From assembly GCA_040394735.1 (NCBI GenBank), contig JBEBRR010000012.1, forward strand, positions 1 to 64,000: a stretch of 64,000 nucleotides of DNA, in the 5' to 3' direction. This DNA is from Leadbetterella byssophila_A (GTDB lineage: Bacteria > Bacteroidota > Bacteroidia > Cytophagales > Spirosomataceae). The position numbers and the translations under genes were made by a program. The stretch's first letter is position 1, and each line of letters opens with the position of its first letter. Under the pieces are notes generated by a model. It made no database searches. It had not been told where the DNA came from and saw only the letters and a program-made list of their open reading frames with translations. This document shows positions 8,472 through 17,882 of the stretch, in pieces.

Positions 8472-9613
8472 ATCCTGTCTTTAAACGTTTCATATCCAAA
8501 CGATTTAAACAGCTCAAACTCTCCGTTTTCACGAATGATCCCGATGGCCGGCAGGCCCACGCCGTTAAAGGTAGTGGTTTTGACCATCGTATAATGGATC
8601 ATATCATTGAAAACCACGGTGTCTCCTACTTTCAGGGGGCTCTCAAAGGAATATTCGCTCATGTAATCGCCGGCCAGGCAGGTCATGCCGCCCAGGCGGT
8701 AAACGTATTTCCCGTCCACGGCTTCCGGCTCGGCGCCCCAGACTCCGGGCTTATAGGGCATTTCGAGGGTATCGGGCATATGCGCGGCAAAAGAGGTATC
8801 CAAGATAGCCACTTTAAGGCCCAGCGAGTCTACTATATCCAGAACTTTGCTGCGCAAAAAGCCGGTCTCCCAGGCAATGGCCGAGCCCGGCTCCAGGATC
8901 ACTTCTATTGCGTATTTACTTCGTAACCGCTGAATAAGGCCGATGAGGTGTTCATGATCGTAGCCGGCACGGGTCATCAGGTGGCCCCCGCCCAGATTCA
9001 GCCACTTAACCTGGTGAAGCAGGTCGCCGAATTTTTCTTCGATATGCACCAGTGTGCGCTCCAGCACGTAGGAATCATTTTCACACATTGTGTGCGAATG
9101 GAGCCCTTCAATGCCCTCAGGCAGAGTATCGCCCAAAAGGTTACGGGTAATGCCGAGGCGTGAGCCCCGGATAGCGGGGTTGTACATGTCTGTTTCTACT
9201 TCGGCATATTCAGGGTTGATCCGTAATCCCATAGAGATTTTCTTCGGGAAATCCCGGACCCGGTCTTTATAGCGCTCGTACTGGCTCAGGGAGTTGAACG
9301 TCAGGTGAGAGCTGTATTCCATCATCTCGTTAAATTCTTCCTCCTTATAGGCCGGGCAGTAGGTGTGGGCAGGACAGCCCATTTCTTCCACAATCAGCCG
9401 CGCTTCGTTCAGGGAGCTTGCCGTGGCACCCGACAGATATTCCTTCACCATCGGGAACATTTTATACATCGAAAAGCCTTTCAGCGCCAGGATGATCTCC
9501 GCGCCGGATCTTTCCTGCACGCCCCGGATAAGCTCCAGGTTTTTTCTAAGTAATTTTTCTTCCAGGACGTAAGCGGGAGAAGGAATTTTAGAGAAGTCGA
9601 CGGGCATACGCAT
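8468..9613 (-). CDS. nspC: Carboxynorspermidine / carboxyspermidine decarboxylase
   Basis: A 381-residue PLP fold-III decarboxylase that makes norspermidine or spermidine from the carboxylated precursor. The PLP Lys is in LALKGFSMYKMFPM. HSHTMCEND, LNLGGGHLMTR and LEPGSAIAWETG (PLP phosphate binding) follow. CLAGDYMSEYSF supplies the cross-subunit active-site region. An alternative start two codons in (ATG at 9607) is possible. It is translationally coupled to nth. The partner carboxyspermidine dehydrogenase is not in the window. Confidence 0.94.
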   Translation of the reverse strand: MRMPVDFSKIPSPAYVLEEKLLRKNLELIRGVQERSGAEIILALKGFSMYKMFPMVKEYLSGATASSLNEARLIVEEMGCPAHTYCPAYKEEEFNEMMEYSSHLTFNSLSQYERYKDRVRDFPKKISMGLRINPEYAEVETDMYNPAIRGSRLGITRNLLGDTLPEGIEGLHSHTMCENDSYVLERTLVHIEEKFGDLLHQVKWLNLGGGHLMTRAGYDHEHLIGLIQRLRSKYAIEVILEPGSAIAWETGFLRSKVLDIVDSLGLKVAILDTSFAAHMPDTLEMPYKPGVWGAEPEAVDGKYVYRLGGMTCLAGDYMSEYSFESPLKVGDTVVFNDMIHYTMVKTTTFNGVGLPAIGIIRENGEFELFKSFGYETFKDRI

Positions 9614-9771
9614 TTTTCAGATTTAAAATACAAAATTACATAAGGATAAGAGGAAAACAGAGAACCTCTTCAAAATTTAGGCTGCACCGGCCCGAAATAA
9701 TGTTTGGAGATTTCGGCTGCCTTTACTTCTTTTGTAACTTCCGTCAACAGACCAAACCATTTAACCCGCCT

Positions 9772-10968
9772 ATGTCAACAGGAATTACCATCACCCTGTG
9801 TATCCTTATGCTGCTGGCATATATTTTTGATATTACCTCGTCAAAAACAAAGATACCTGCCGTTATTCTGCTCCTTGTGCTGGGCTATGTGGTCAAAGAA
9901 GCCAGCCTGCTTCTGGGACTGAATCTGCCGGATCTTTCCTCCATTCTGCCTGTGCTGGGCACCGTAGGATTAATACTTATTGTTCTGGAAGGGGCCCTGG
10001 AGCTCCAGCTGAACCGGGAAAAGCTCCCTTTTATTGGTAAATCGATGCTGGTAGCCCTTCTTCCCATGCTGACCATGAGCTTCTCCCTGGCCTGGGCTTT
10101 CTATTATTTTGGCGACGTAAGCTTCAAAGATGCTTTAAGCAATGCCATTCCTTTTGCTGTTATCAGCAGTTCAATCGCTATTCCTAGCGCCCGGAACCTG
10201 AGTATGGAGAACAAGTCTTTTGTTACTTATGAAAGTAGTTTTTCCGATATTTTCGGCGTGGTATTCTTCAATTTTATAACTGAAAATGATCATATCGGAA
10301 CAGGAACCTGGTGGCAGTTCGGCGGTCAGATGGTGCTTATCCTTGCAATTTCCTTTACGGCCACCCTGGCGCTGGCCTATTTCCTCAATAATATCAAGCA
10401 CCACATTAAATTTGCACCGATTATCCTGATTATTGTACTTATCTATTTTGTATCCAAGGTTTACCACCTGCCGGCGCTGATCTTTATCCTGCTGTTCGGC
10501 CTGTTCCTCGAAAATATAGATGAGTTGCGGCATTATAAATTCATTCAGAAATTTCATCCCATTAATTTCAGCAAGGAAGTCGTCAAGTTCAGGGAACTGA
10601 CGGGTGAATTTGCCTTTCTCATCCGGGCCTCGTTTTTTATTCTTTTCGGTTTTTTGCTGGAAAGGGAGGAAATCCTGGATCCGGCCAGCATGATGTGGGC
10701 GGCGGGAATCACGGCAGGAATTTTTGTTATCCGGGCCATTTTTCTACTTTTGTTCCGGTTACCTCTTAATCCCCTGCTTTATCTTGCGCCAAGGGGATTG
10801 ATCACCATCCTTCTTTTTCTTTCTGTTCCTTTTTCCAAACAGGTATCTCTGGCCAGTAAATCCCTGGTGATCCAGGTGATTGTTCTTAGCGCGCTGGTGA
10901 TGATGTTCGGATTAATGAAGGCCAAAACACCTGAAAATACGGGCGGTCCGACACCCGAGGACTCCTGA
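9772..10968 (+). CDS. Cation:proton antiporter (CPA family sodium/hydrogen exchanger)
   Basis: 398 residues, almost entirely hydrophobic, with about 11-12 membrane segments. It opens with ITSSKTKIPAVILLLVLGYVV and contains the LIVLEGALELQL segment and a discontinuous-helix region with PFAVISSSIAIPSARN, typical of the antiporter core. It would exchange Na+ or K+ for H+ across the inner membrane. No TrkA-N or other regulatory domain is attached. An upstream in-frame ATG at 9700 adds 24 unconserved residues, so 9772 is preferred. Confidence 0.85.
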   Translation: MSTGITITLCILMLLAYIFDITSSKTKIPAVILLLVLGYVVKEASLLLGLNLPDLSSILPVLGTVGLILIVLEGALELQLNREKLPFIGKSMLVALLPMLTMSFSLAWAFYYFGDVSFKDALSNAIPFAVISSSIAIPSARNLSMENKSFVTYESSFSDIFGVVFFNFITENDHIGTGTWWQFGGQMVLILAISFTATLALAYFLNNIKHHIKFAPIILIIVLIYFVSKVYHLPALIFILLFGLFLENIDELRHYKFIQKFHPINFSKEVVKFRELTGEFAFLIRASFFILFGFLLEREEILDPASMMWAAGITAGIFVIRAIFLLLFRLPLNPLLYLAPRGLITILLFLSVPFSKQVSLASKSLVIQVIVLSALVMMFGLMKAKTPENTGGPTPEDS

Positions 10969-10989
10969 CTGACCAATATGTAAAACAAA

Positions 10990-12084
10990 ATGGAAATTAC
11001 CGTTAAACACCTTTATACTTCAGGACAAAGCCCTGAAAGACAAAAATTAAAAATTGAAGACGGAGTAATCCGCCAGGTAACCGCTTATTCAGGCGATGAT
11101 TTTGATTACGAAAACCTGGCCCCGGCACTGGTAGATATTCATATCAACGGAGGCGAGCAATATCATTTTACGGCGGATCCCACGGCCGCGGCACTGGTAG
11201 ATATGGAGCTTTCAGCACAGAAGAACGGGGTAGGCTATGTACTGCCGGCCCTTATCACTTCCTCGCCGGAAAACATTTTTGCTGCCCTGGAAACGGTTAA
11301 AAATTATATCGGGGCGCACCCCGGTACAGGAATTGCAGGGCTCCACCTGGAGGGGCCTTTCATTTCGGTAAAAAAACGGGGAGCCCACCTGACGAAGTAT
11401 ATCCGGACGCCCGACGACCGCCTTTTAAGGGAAATTATTGACGTCGGCGGCCCGGCGCTGAAAATGATCACTATTGCTCCCGAACATTTTAAAGACTCCC
11501 AGATAAAAATGCTGCTGGAAGCCGGTATAAAAGTATCTTTAGGCCACTCCGACTGCTCCTATGCCCGCGCTGTGGAAGCATTTGACCTCGGCGTAAACCT
11601 TGTTACCCACCTGTTTAACGCTATGTCCCCTTTTCATCACCGGGAACCCGGGCTAACAGGAGCTGCCCTTATGGCAGAAGACGTATACACCCCGGTGATC
11701 CCTGACGGCGTGCATGCCCGCTTTGAAGCGGTGGAGTTGGCCCTGCAGATGAAAAAAGACAGGCTGTTCTTTATATCGGATGCCCTTTTCCAGAATCATC
11801 AGAAAGAGAGCTTCCAATGGGAAGAGTTTGATGCCCGGCTGATCAACGGTGATTATATCAATGCTGACGGAAACCTGGCCGGTGCTACCATTTCCATGGC
11901 TGACTGTGTTATCAATGGGGTAAATATACTCGGACTCTCCCTCGAAGATGCCCTGTTCCGGAGCAGCGGACTTCCTGCCGAAGTACTGGAACTGCCGGCC
12001 GGAAAAGCCGAAGCCGGCTACCCTGCCCGGTTCATCAGCTTTGCAGATAATTTTTCAGATCTGAAATATTTGAATTTTCAGTAA
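10990..12084 (+). CDS. nagA: N-acetylglucosamine-6-phosphate deacetylase
   Basis: A 364-residue amidohydrolase-superfamily enzyme that deacetylates GlcNAc-6-phosphate in amino-sugar and cell-wall recycling. Motifs: LAPALVDIHINGGE, GLHLEGPFIS with the metal-binding Glu, KVSLGHSDCSYARA and VTHLFNAMSPFHHREPG (metal/substrate His), and the catalytic Asp in FISDALF. It starts 21 bp after the antiporter stop, so read-through is possible. No nagB is adjacent. Confidence 0.93.
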   Translation: MEITVKHLYTSGQSPERQKLKIEDGVIRQVTAYSGDDFDYENLAPALVDIHINGGEQYHFTADPTAAALVDMELSAQKNGVGYVLPALITSSPENIFAALETVKNYIGAHPGTGIAGLHLEGPFISVKKRGAHLTKYIRTPDDRLLREIIDVGGPALKMITIAPEHFKDSQIKMLLEAGIKVSLGHSDCSYARAVEAFDLGVNLVTHLFNAMSPFHHREPGLTGAALMAEDVYTPVIPDGVHARFEAVELALQMKKDRLFFISDALFQNHQKESFQWEEFDARLINGDYINADGNLAGATISMADCVINGVNILGLSLEDALFRSSGLPAEVLELPAGKAEAGYPARFISFADNFSDLKYLNFQ

Positions 12085-12160
12085 AAATTGAAAATACAAT
12101 AATTAATATATATATTGAATATTCGAAACTTACAATATATACTGAATAAATTATGCGATT

Positions 12161-12397
12161 ATGAAAGACCAGATTCTCAAAGCCCTGCAATACATCCGTG
12201 AAAACCGCTGGGAAGAGGCGCATGAAATTGCGCAGTCGCGCGAGGGGCATCCCGATTACGACCGGGTTCATGCCCTGCTGCACCGCATAGAAGGGGATGA
12301 GTGGAATGCCAGCTACTGGTACCGGCGCTGCGGACTCGCCTGCCCTACCATCAGTACCGGAGAAGAGACCGAAGACCTGATCCGGCATTATTCCTAA
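12161..12397 (+). CDS. Small conserved protein of unknown function
   Basis: 78 residues, hydrophilic, no signal peptide. It opens with a helix-rich segment (ALQYIRENRWEEAHEIAQS) and contains WNASYWYRRCG, the hallmark of a short protein seen across several phyla without assigned function. The N-terminal part resembles half of a TPR-like helical hairpin. It is preceded by an AT-rich gap and followed by a convergent gene 24 bp away. Confidence 0.75.
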   Translation: MKDQILKALQYIRENRWEEAHEIAQSREGHPDYDRVHALLHRIEGDEWNASYWYRRCGLACPTISTGEETEDLIRHYS

Positions 12398-12421
12398 TCA
12401 GGTGTACAGCGCTGTAACCAT

Positions 12422-13009
12422 TCAGGGCTTTTTAAAATTCAGCTCACCCGCTGTCACGGCCAACGGAAGCACATTTTCACGGGGCGGAACCGGACATACG
12501 TACTTCTCATCATATGCACAGTAAAAATTGTGGCTGTTGTTAAAATCAATGGTCAGCTTTTTTCCTACGAGTTGTCCTTTCTCAATATTAATATAACGTC
12601 CGCCCCCATACGTCTCCCCGCCGTTGGTGTCATCCCGGAAAGGCAGAAGGAACTGGGCTCCTTCATCAAAAACGAGCAGGTTATAGGTTTCCCCGTTGAT
12701 CCTTACAGCAGCATAACCGGCCAGCTGGCTGGTTTCGGAGGTGGAATCGGTCATCTGCACCTTAAACTCCCGTTTTTTCTCTGCCCGGGTAAACTCTGCC
12801 TCGAACACCCACTTTTCATCCGGCTCAAAAAACGTCATACCCGCATTATCTCTGAGCGGGCTGTCTTCCATGGTCAGCAGGGTGGTCTTATACTTCTCCC
12901 GCTCTTTTAAAGCCCTCTCCGCATAGGTGGGCGCCGAACTGAACATATAGAATACGATACCGGCAATCCCGGCAACGATAATCCCCAAAACAAATTTATT
13001 CCTGAACAT
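12422..13009 (-). CDS. DUF1684 domain protein with membrane anchor
   Basis: 195 residues. One N-terminal hydrophobic segment (FVLGIIVAGIAGIVFYMF) is a signal anchor. The rest matches DUF1684: GMTFFEPDEKWVFEAEF, VFDEGAQFLLPFRDDTNG, TIDFNNSHNFYCAYDEKYVCPVPP, ending LPLAVTAGE. The family is usually secreted or periplasmic and has no established role. No operon partner is evident. Confidence 0.85.
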   Translation of the reverse strand: MFRNKFVLGIIVAGIAGIVFYMFSSAPTYAERALKEREKYKTTLLTMEDSPLRDNAGMTFFEPDEKWVFEAEFTRAEKKREFKVQMTDSTSETSQLAGYAAVRINGETYNLLVFDEGAQFLLPFRDDTNGGETYGGGRYINIEKGQLVGKKLTIDFNNSHNFYCAYDEKYVCPVPPRENVLPLAVTAGELNFKKP

Positions 13010-13049
13010 AAGAGTGAGTTTAAGTTCTGTTCTTTGACCTTATTTCTCG

Positions 13050-13057
13050 TATTTTTG
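13050..13057 (+). promoter_or_regulatory. -7 box (TATTTTTG) of ribE
   Basis: Exact TAnnTTTG match 23 bases before the ATG at 13081. The leader is too short for an FMN riboswitch, and none was seen. Confidence 0.55.
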
Positions 13058-13080
13058 TATTTCAATTGCACAAATATACC

Positions 13081-13671
13081 ATGTTTACAGGAATAGTAGA
13101 AACTACAGCGGAAGTAACCGGCATTACACCGGCGGGCAGCAGTCTGGTCTTCCGGCTGAAGAGCCCGGTAGCGTCGGAGCTCAAAGTAGACCAGAGTGTC
13201 AGCCATAATGGCGTTTGCCTGACCATTGAGGAAACCGACGGGGACACCTACCGGGTTACGGCCATCCGGGAAACCCTCCTGAAAACCAACCTGGGCTCAC
13301 TTAAAACGGGAGACCGGATAAACCTCGAACGCTGCCTGAAAAGTGACGGCCGTTTTGACGGCCATATAGTGCAGGGGCATGTGGATCAGACGGCGGTCTG
13401 CACAGCCATTACCGACCAGAACGGAAGCTGGCAGCTGGATTTTGAATACGACGCCTCTGCCGGGAATGTCACCGTGGAAAAAGGCTCTGTTTGCGTGAAC
13501 GGTATCAGCCTGACCGTCTTTAATTCACAACCGGGCAGATTCAGCGTGGCCATTATCCCTTATACCTGGGAAAACACCGGGATCAGGGATCTGCGCGTGG
13601 GTGACACCGTCAACCTGGAGTTTGATATTATCGGGAAATATGTGGCCCGGCTGCTCCAACCCTTTCAATAA
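13081..13671 (+). CDS. ribE: Riboflavin synthase, alpha chain
   Basis: 196 residues. It dismutates two 6,7-dimethyl-8-ribityllumazines into riboflavin and a pyrimidine. Two lumazine-binding repeats are visible, opening with MFTGIVETTAEV and, in the second half, FDGHIVQGHVD. SHNGVCLTIEE and VCVNGISLTVF are the paired motifs of the two repeats. The start at 13081 gives the canonical MFTGIVE beginning. It is unlinked to other rib genes here. Confidence 0.97.
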   Translation: MFTGIVETTAEVTGITPAGSSLVFRLKSPVASELKVDQSVSHNGVCLTIEETDGDTYRVTAIRETLLKTNLGSLKTGDRINLERCLKSDGRFDGHIVQGHVDQTAVCTAITDQNGSWQLDFEYDASAGNVTVEKGSVCVNGISLTVFNSQPGRFSVAIIPYTWENTGIRDLRVGDTVNLEFDIIGKYVARLLQPFQ

Positions 13672-13733
13672 AAAAATTGCTTTTTCGTTAATATCAAACT
13701 AATTTGCAGGCGTATAAATCCTGATGCTAAAGC

Positions 13734-14510
13734 ATGGCAAAATTCAGTACCAACACGAAAACTGATGTTCTTATTCACTTGGGAATCATCCTGAGCGCTA
13801 TCCTGATCTTATTCTTCGGATTTTTCTTTGTGTATCTCCCCTGGAGCACCAATCACGGTGAAGCCATTCTTGTACCGGAATTAAAAGGACTGACCCTGGA
13901 GGAAGCAAAAGATGCCCTTGATGATGCCGACCTCGATTACGAGGTTTCCGATTCCCAGTTTGTAGCCGGTCTGAAGCCCCTGAGCATCATCAGCAATTAC
14001 CCTAAATCAGGCGCCTATGTCAAGTCCAGCCGGAAGATCTTCCTCACCGTGGCGGCCGTTTCGGCTCCCCTGGTCAAGCTCCCCAATATCATCGGGCGGT
14101 CTTCGCTGAGCGCCCAGAACCAGCTTCTTAGTTCCGGTCTTCAGTTTGGAGGGGAAGAAAAGGTACCTGCCCTTGAGGAGAACACCATCCTGAAAGTAAA
14201 GCTGGGTAACCGTGAGCTTGCTCCCGGCGATGAGGTTCCGAAGGGATCCAAGATCATTTTTGTGGTGGGTGACGGCTATGCCGATCAGAAAATCGATGTG
14301 CCCAACGTAGTGGGAATGGAGCAGGATGAAGCCGATATCCTGATCACGGGGCTCGGGCTTACGGTAGGCCAGATTATTTCCGAACCTTCTTCTGCCCCGG
14401 CAGGTTCAGTGATCCGGCAACGGCCTGCAGCCGGATCCGAAAACAAGATCCGGATGGGCGCGCCGGTAGATCTCTGGGTGTCTGCAGGCGGCGGACCAGT
14501 TGAAGAATAA
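13734..14510 (+). CDS. PASTA-domain membrane protein
   Basis: 258 residues. A short cytoplasmic tail is followed by one membrane helix (about residues 14-37), then three periplasmic PASTA repeats: VPELKGLTLEEAKDALDDA, LPNIIGRSSLSAQNQLLSSG and VPNVVGMEQDEADILITGLG. PASTA units bind peptidoglycan or beta-lactam-like ligands in penicillin-binding proteins and Ser/Thr kinases. This protein has neither catalytic domain. It starts 62 bp after ribE and is followed at 20 bp by the rhodanese gene. Confidence 0.9.
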   Translation: MAKFSTNTKTDVLIHLGIILSAILILFFGFFFVYLPWSTNHGEAILVPELKGLTLEEAKDALDDADLDYEVSDSQFVAGLKPLSIISNYPKSGAYVKSSRKIFLTVAAVSAPLVKLPNIIGRSSLSAQNQLLSSGLQFGGEEKVPALEENTILKVKLGNRELAPGDEVPKGSKIIFVVGDGYADQKIDVPNVVGMEQDEADILITGLGLTVGQIISEPSSAPAGSVIRQRPAAGSENKIRMGAPVDLWVSAGGGPVEE

Positions 14511-14530
14511 CATCAAATAAATACATAGAA

Positions 14531-14836
14531 ATGGAAAGCAATTTTGATATTACCGCGGAAGAGCTGAAAAAACTCCTGGAAGCAAACGAAACGATCAACC
14601 TGATCGATGTAAGAAACCCGGATGAATACGAAGAAGATAACCTGGGCGGAACGCTGATCCCGTTGGGCGACCTTCCTGACAGCATCGACCAGCTGGAGCC
14701 CCTCAAAGGACAGGACATCTATATTCATTGCCGGAGCGGCGCCCGGAGCGCCCGCGCCAAACAATTCCTGATTTCGGAAGGCTTTGATAAAGTGCACAAT
14801 GTAACCGGCGGAATAATGGCCTACAGAGAGCTTTAA
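14531..14836 (+). CDS. Single-domain rhodanese-like protein
   Basis: 101 residues, no signal peptide. LIDVRNPDEYEEDNLGG and the active-site loop HCRSGARSARA with Cys67 define a catalytically competent rhodanese that would carry a persulfide sulfur. GFDKVHNVTGGIMAY is the usual C-terminal signature. It lies between the PASTA gene (20 bp) and the DUF488 gene (13 bp), suggesting one transcript. Confidence 0.92.
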   Translation: MESNFDITAEELKKLLEANETINLIDVRNPDEYEEDNLGGTLIPLGDLPDSIDQLEPLKGQDIYIHCRSGARSARAKQFLISEGFDKVHNVTGGIMAYREL

Positions 14837-14849
14837 GGCTCTCTTTTTT

Positions 14850-15407
14850 ATGCACCACCCACAACATATCGTTTATACCATCGGACACTCCACCCACAGC
14901 CTGGATGATTTTATCGCTATGCTCCGGTCTTTCGGAATAAAGAACCTGACCGACATCCGCGGACTTCCGGGTTCGAGAAAATTCCCGCAGTTTGACAAAG
15001 AAAATCTCGAAGTATCCCTCAAAGAAAACGGCATACGGTATTTTCACCTGAAGGCATTGGGCGGAAGAAGAAAGGAACATAAAGATTCCAGAAACACACG
15101 CTGGCGCAATGCTTCTTTCCGGAACTATGCCGATTATATGGAAACCGAAAGCTTTGAAAAGGGTATGGCTGAGCTGGAGGGCATCGCCCGGCGGGCGCCC
15201 ACCGCCTATATGTGCGCCGAAGCCGTCTGGTGGCGGTGCCACCGGTCAATGGTTTCTGATTACCTGAAAGCCCGCGGGTGGACGGTCTTGCATATCATGG
15301 CCGAAGGCAAAGCCGAACCCCACTCCTACACCGCACCTGCAAGGGTAGCGGGAGATCGTGTTTTCTATTTTGATGAAGATCTGTTTAACACCCCTGTGAA
15401 CAAATGA
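14850..15407 (+). CDS. DUF488 family protein
   Basis: 185 residues. YTIGHSTHSLDDFIAML, LTDIRGLPGSRKFPQF, HLKALGGRR and CAEAVWWRCHRSMVSDYL are the conserved DUF488 blocks, including the C-x6-C-H pattern. The function of the family is unknown. Close spacing after the rhodanese gene suggests co-expression. Confidence 0.9.
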   Translation: MHHPQHIVYTIGHSTHSLDDFIAMLRSFGIKNLTDIRGLPGSRKFPQFDKENLEVSLKENGIRYFHLKALGGRRKEHKDSRNTRWRNASFRNYADYMETESFEKGMAELEGIARRAPTAYMCAEAVWWRCHRSMVSDYLKARGWTVLHIMAEGKAEPHSYTAPARVAGDRVFYFDEDLFNTPVNK

Positions 15408-15542
15408 AGACTTCCTCCTGCCGCCCGTAATGGCACCGCTCTCCGGTTGAAAAAGCCGTAAATACTGATTTAATTTCCTTTTAATTCGAATTAAATGCCG
15501 TTTTAATAAGTGGGCTTTTACTTTGTATCAAAACCATCACTT

Positions 15543-16010
15543 ATGAAGAAAACAGCACTGTTTATAACCCTGACGATCATTAGTGCCACTGCCATGGCCC
15601 AGACCCCTTACAGAACAGCCTTGGGCCTGGGCATTGATCTTGGAAACGGCGCCTCGTTTTTTGGTCCCCAGGTAAAACATGTATTCGGGAGAAATGCTTC
15701 ACTGCAGGCCCAGGTCATGTTTTCAGACTACAACTTTATGTATTTAGGAGCAGATTATCAATATGTTAAAAACTTCCCCGATACCCGTGCTTTTGCCTGG
15801 TATCTGGGAGTAGGGCCCCAGCTGGGTTTCAACACCAACGGTGGAAATTATACGGAGTTTGCCTTACGGCCCCAGGCGGGTCTTGAGTTCAAGCTCCCGG
15901 AAGTACCTCTTGGTCTTCATTTCGACTGGAAACCCTGGTGGCGCCTGAACCACGGCAGCCGCTTTACCGCTGGTAAATTCACAATAGGTGTAAAATATAT
16001 CCTGAAATAA
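15543..16010 (+). CDS. Small secreted beta-barrel-like protein
   Basis: 155 residues with a signal peptide (MKKTALFITLTIISATAMAQ). The mature part is glycine- and aromatic-rich with alternating hydrophobicity (ALGLGIDLGNGASFFGPQV, FAWYLGVGPQLGFNTNGG) and a C-terminal FTIGVKYILK, typical of an eight-stranded outer-membrane barrel. No specific family can be named. An in-frame codon at 15510 would hide the signal peptide, so 15543 is chosen. Confidence 0.8.
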   Translation: MKKTALFITLTIISATAMAQTPYRTALGLGIDLGNGASFFGPQVKHVFGRNASLQAQVMFSDYNFMYLGADYQYVKNFPDTRAFAWYLGVGPQLGFNTNGGNYTEFALRPQAGLEFKLPEVPLGLHFDWKPWWRLNHGSRFTAGKFTIGVKYILK

Positions 16011-16121
16011 ATCACCTTGACAACTTCCTGAAAGAAAACCACTTAATAAAAAGAGAACCACTCACAATTCACAAATGACGTATCCTGAATTCACAAGTAG
16101 TAGTATCCTGAAATAAATCAC
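15998..16121. repeat. Short direct repeats after the barrel gene
   Basis: An 18-bp sequence beginning TATCCTGAAATAA (end of the barrel gene) at 15998-16015 recurs exactly at 16104-16121. A shorter copy (TATCCTGAATTCAC) lies at 16081. The gap 16011-16369 holds no gene I can support. Confidence 0.6.
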
Positions 16122-16212
16122 GCTTCAGAGCGCCACATTACATTGGGTAACACCAGATTACAAAAAAAGACCGGAATTTCCGGGAAAAACAATCCAGACA
16201 AGCCTGAGCAGG

Positions 16213-16246
16213 AAAGGGCCCTTACAGGGCTCTTTCTTTATTTTTA
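16213..16246 (+). terminator. Intrinsic terminator
   Basis: AAAGGGCCC pairs with GGGCTCTTT around TTACA and is followed by a T-rich tract on the plus strand. It lies about 200 bp after the barrel gene. Confidence 0.65.
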
Positions 16247-16369
16247 AGGGAACTGATCCTGCCGGATGCACGGCAGCTGCCTGAAGAGATTTCATTTTAA
16301 TGCCGCCTGCTGCGGTTAATATCATTTTTTTATTAATTTGCCCGTTATTTACTACCATATTCCAAACCA

Positions 16370-17782
16370 ATGAAAGCCACGCTTCTGTCGATCTTTCTCC
16401 TTGGCCTTGCCCTCATGATGAGTTGTACGGAAGAAAAAAAAGAGGTGGCAGAAGCGCCGCCCCTAACAGATTCCCTCCAAGCGGGGTACAATACCCTTTA
16501 TTTTACGATATTTTACCCTACAACTGACCTTGAAGACTGGCTGAACAGGAAGCTGGCCCGGGTATTGGTGGATAAGAATATTCCGCGTGAGCTGAACAAA
16601 GACAGCGTCCGCCTGATTGTGACCAAACCCAAGAGGGTCCGGTTAAAGACCGTGGGCGACTCCGTGGATGTGACGCTTCCGCTGCAGGTGGAGGTCATTG
16701 CCGATAAAGAACGGAAGTCAGGTAAGATCAGACAGCGGCGGGTTACCGGTGACCTGGAACTGTACCTGAATATAAAACCGGATGTTAACCGGAGCTGGAA
16801 CATCATTTCCACCACTTCCCTGAAAAACCACCAGTGGGTTAAACAACCCCGCCTGGTCATCGGCAATACGGAGATCGGCATAAAGTTTATCCTGGATCAT
16901 ATTCTTAAAAAGGAGCTGAACACACTGACAGATGCGCTGGATAAGGCCCTGGAAGAAAAAGTGAACCTGGAGAAAGGCCTGAGCAGAACCTGGAGCAACC
17001 TGCAAAAGCCTATGCCCATTCTGAAAAAAGACAGTTCCCTTCTCTACTTTAAAATTGATCCGCAGACCGTAGCCGGAGATATACGGGTCACTCCTAAAGG
17101 TTTTCTTTTTAAAATGGCTGTAAAAACCCGCTCGCTGGTGCATGTGGATTCCCTCATCCTCAGGAAAATCCGGCCGTTGCCCCCTTTTCATTCCCTGAAA
17201 ACCTCGCTTCCTGATTCTAACCGGCTGGAGGTGCTGACCACCATCCCCCTCTCTTATATCAACCATGAACTGGTTGACCTTCTCCGACCCTACAGGTTTG
17301 AAAACAAGACAATGAAGGTGACCATAAAGGATATTAAAATGCGGGGGTCGGAAGAAAAAATCGTATTAACCCTGGCCGTGGAAGGTACCGCAGAAGGCAC
17401 AATAACCATTGTGGGGCAGCCCGTGTACCTGGCTGACAGGCGCCTTTTAACTATCCGGGAACTGGATTATGAACTGGAGACAAACCACCTCCTGGTGAAT
17501 TTACTGGATAAAAACCTGAAAGAAAACCTCCTGAGCTATATGAGCGAAAAGGTGATCCTGGATGTCGGAAAATATGTAAATAATCTTCCTGACTACCTGA
17601 ACAATACCATTAACCAGGGCCGCTCGGGGGAGAAATTCCAGCTGAATTTCGAGGAGATCGTCATTGAGAACATTGAATACCTGGTCAATGAAAATGATCT
17701 GCAGATCCTGCTGAAATGCAGGCCGAAGTTCGATATTTCTTTGAAGCGGCTTCCCGTGAGGAAGCAGCTGAAAATACGCTGA
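16370..17782 (+). CDS. DUF4403 lipoprotein
   Basis: 470 residues. A lipoprotein signal with lipobox LMMSC puts the mature Cys at about 19. The long beta-rich body fits DUF4403, a Bacteroidota family of outer-envelope proteins with tubular lipid-binding-like repeats: an early YFTIFYPTTDLEDWLNRKL, mid-protein PLSYINHELVDLL and late DVGKYVNNLPDYLNNTI. Function is not established. It is convergent with the OsmC gene across a strong hairpin. Confidence 0.85.
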   Translation: MKATLLSIFLLGLALMMSCTEEKKEVAEAPPLTDSLQAGYNTLYFTIFYPTTDLEDWLNRKLARVLVDKNIPRELNKDSVRLIVTKPKRVRLKTVGDSVDVTLPLQVEVIADKERKSGKIRQRRVTGDLELYLNIKPDVNRSWNIISTTSLKNHQWVKQPRLVIGNTEIGIKFILDHILKKELNTLTDALDKALEEKVNLEKGLSRTWSNLQKPMPILKKDSSLLYFKIDPQTVAGDIRVTPKGFLFKMAVKTRSLVHVDSLILRKIRPLPPFHSLKTSLPDSNRLEVLTTIPLSYINHELVDLLRPYRFENKTMKVTIKDIKMRGSEEKIVLTLAVEGTAEGTITIVGQPVYLADRRLLTIRELDYELETNHLLVNLLDKNLKENLLSYMSEKVILDVGKYVNNLPDYLNNTINQGRSGEKFQLNFEEIVIENIEYLVNENDLQILLKCRPKFDISLKRLPVRKQLKIR

Positions 17783-17789
17783 GAACAAG

Positions 17790-17882
17790 AGAACGGACTC
17801 TGTAAGCTCCGCCTGACAAACAGCCGGATTTGCCGATAGGGTCAGGCAGAGCTTACCGGAGCCCGTTCTGTGCGGCTTTTTT
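17790..17882. terminator. Two-way terminator hairpin between DUF4403 and OsmC genes
   Basis: The left arm (17790-17817) ends GTAAGCTCCGCCTGAC. The right arm (17841-17869) begins GTCAGGCAGAGCTTAC. The arms pair over about 28 bases with few mismatches. A CTTTTTT tract follows on the plus strand. Confidence 0.8.

Noticed and set aside
13010..13080. FMN riboswitch before ribE
   Set aside because: The leader from the -7 box is only about 25 bases, far too short for the element, and no matching sequence occurs.
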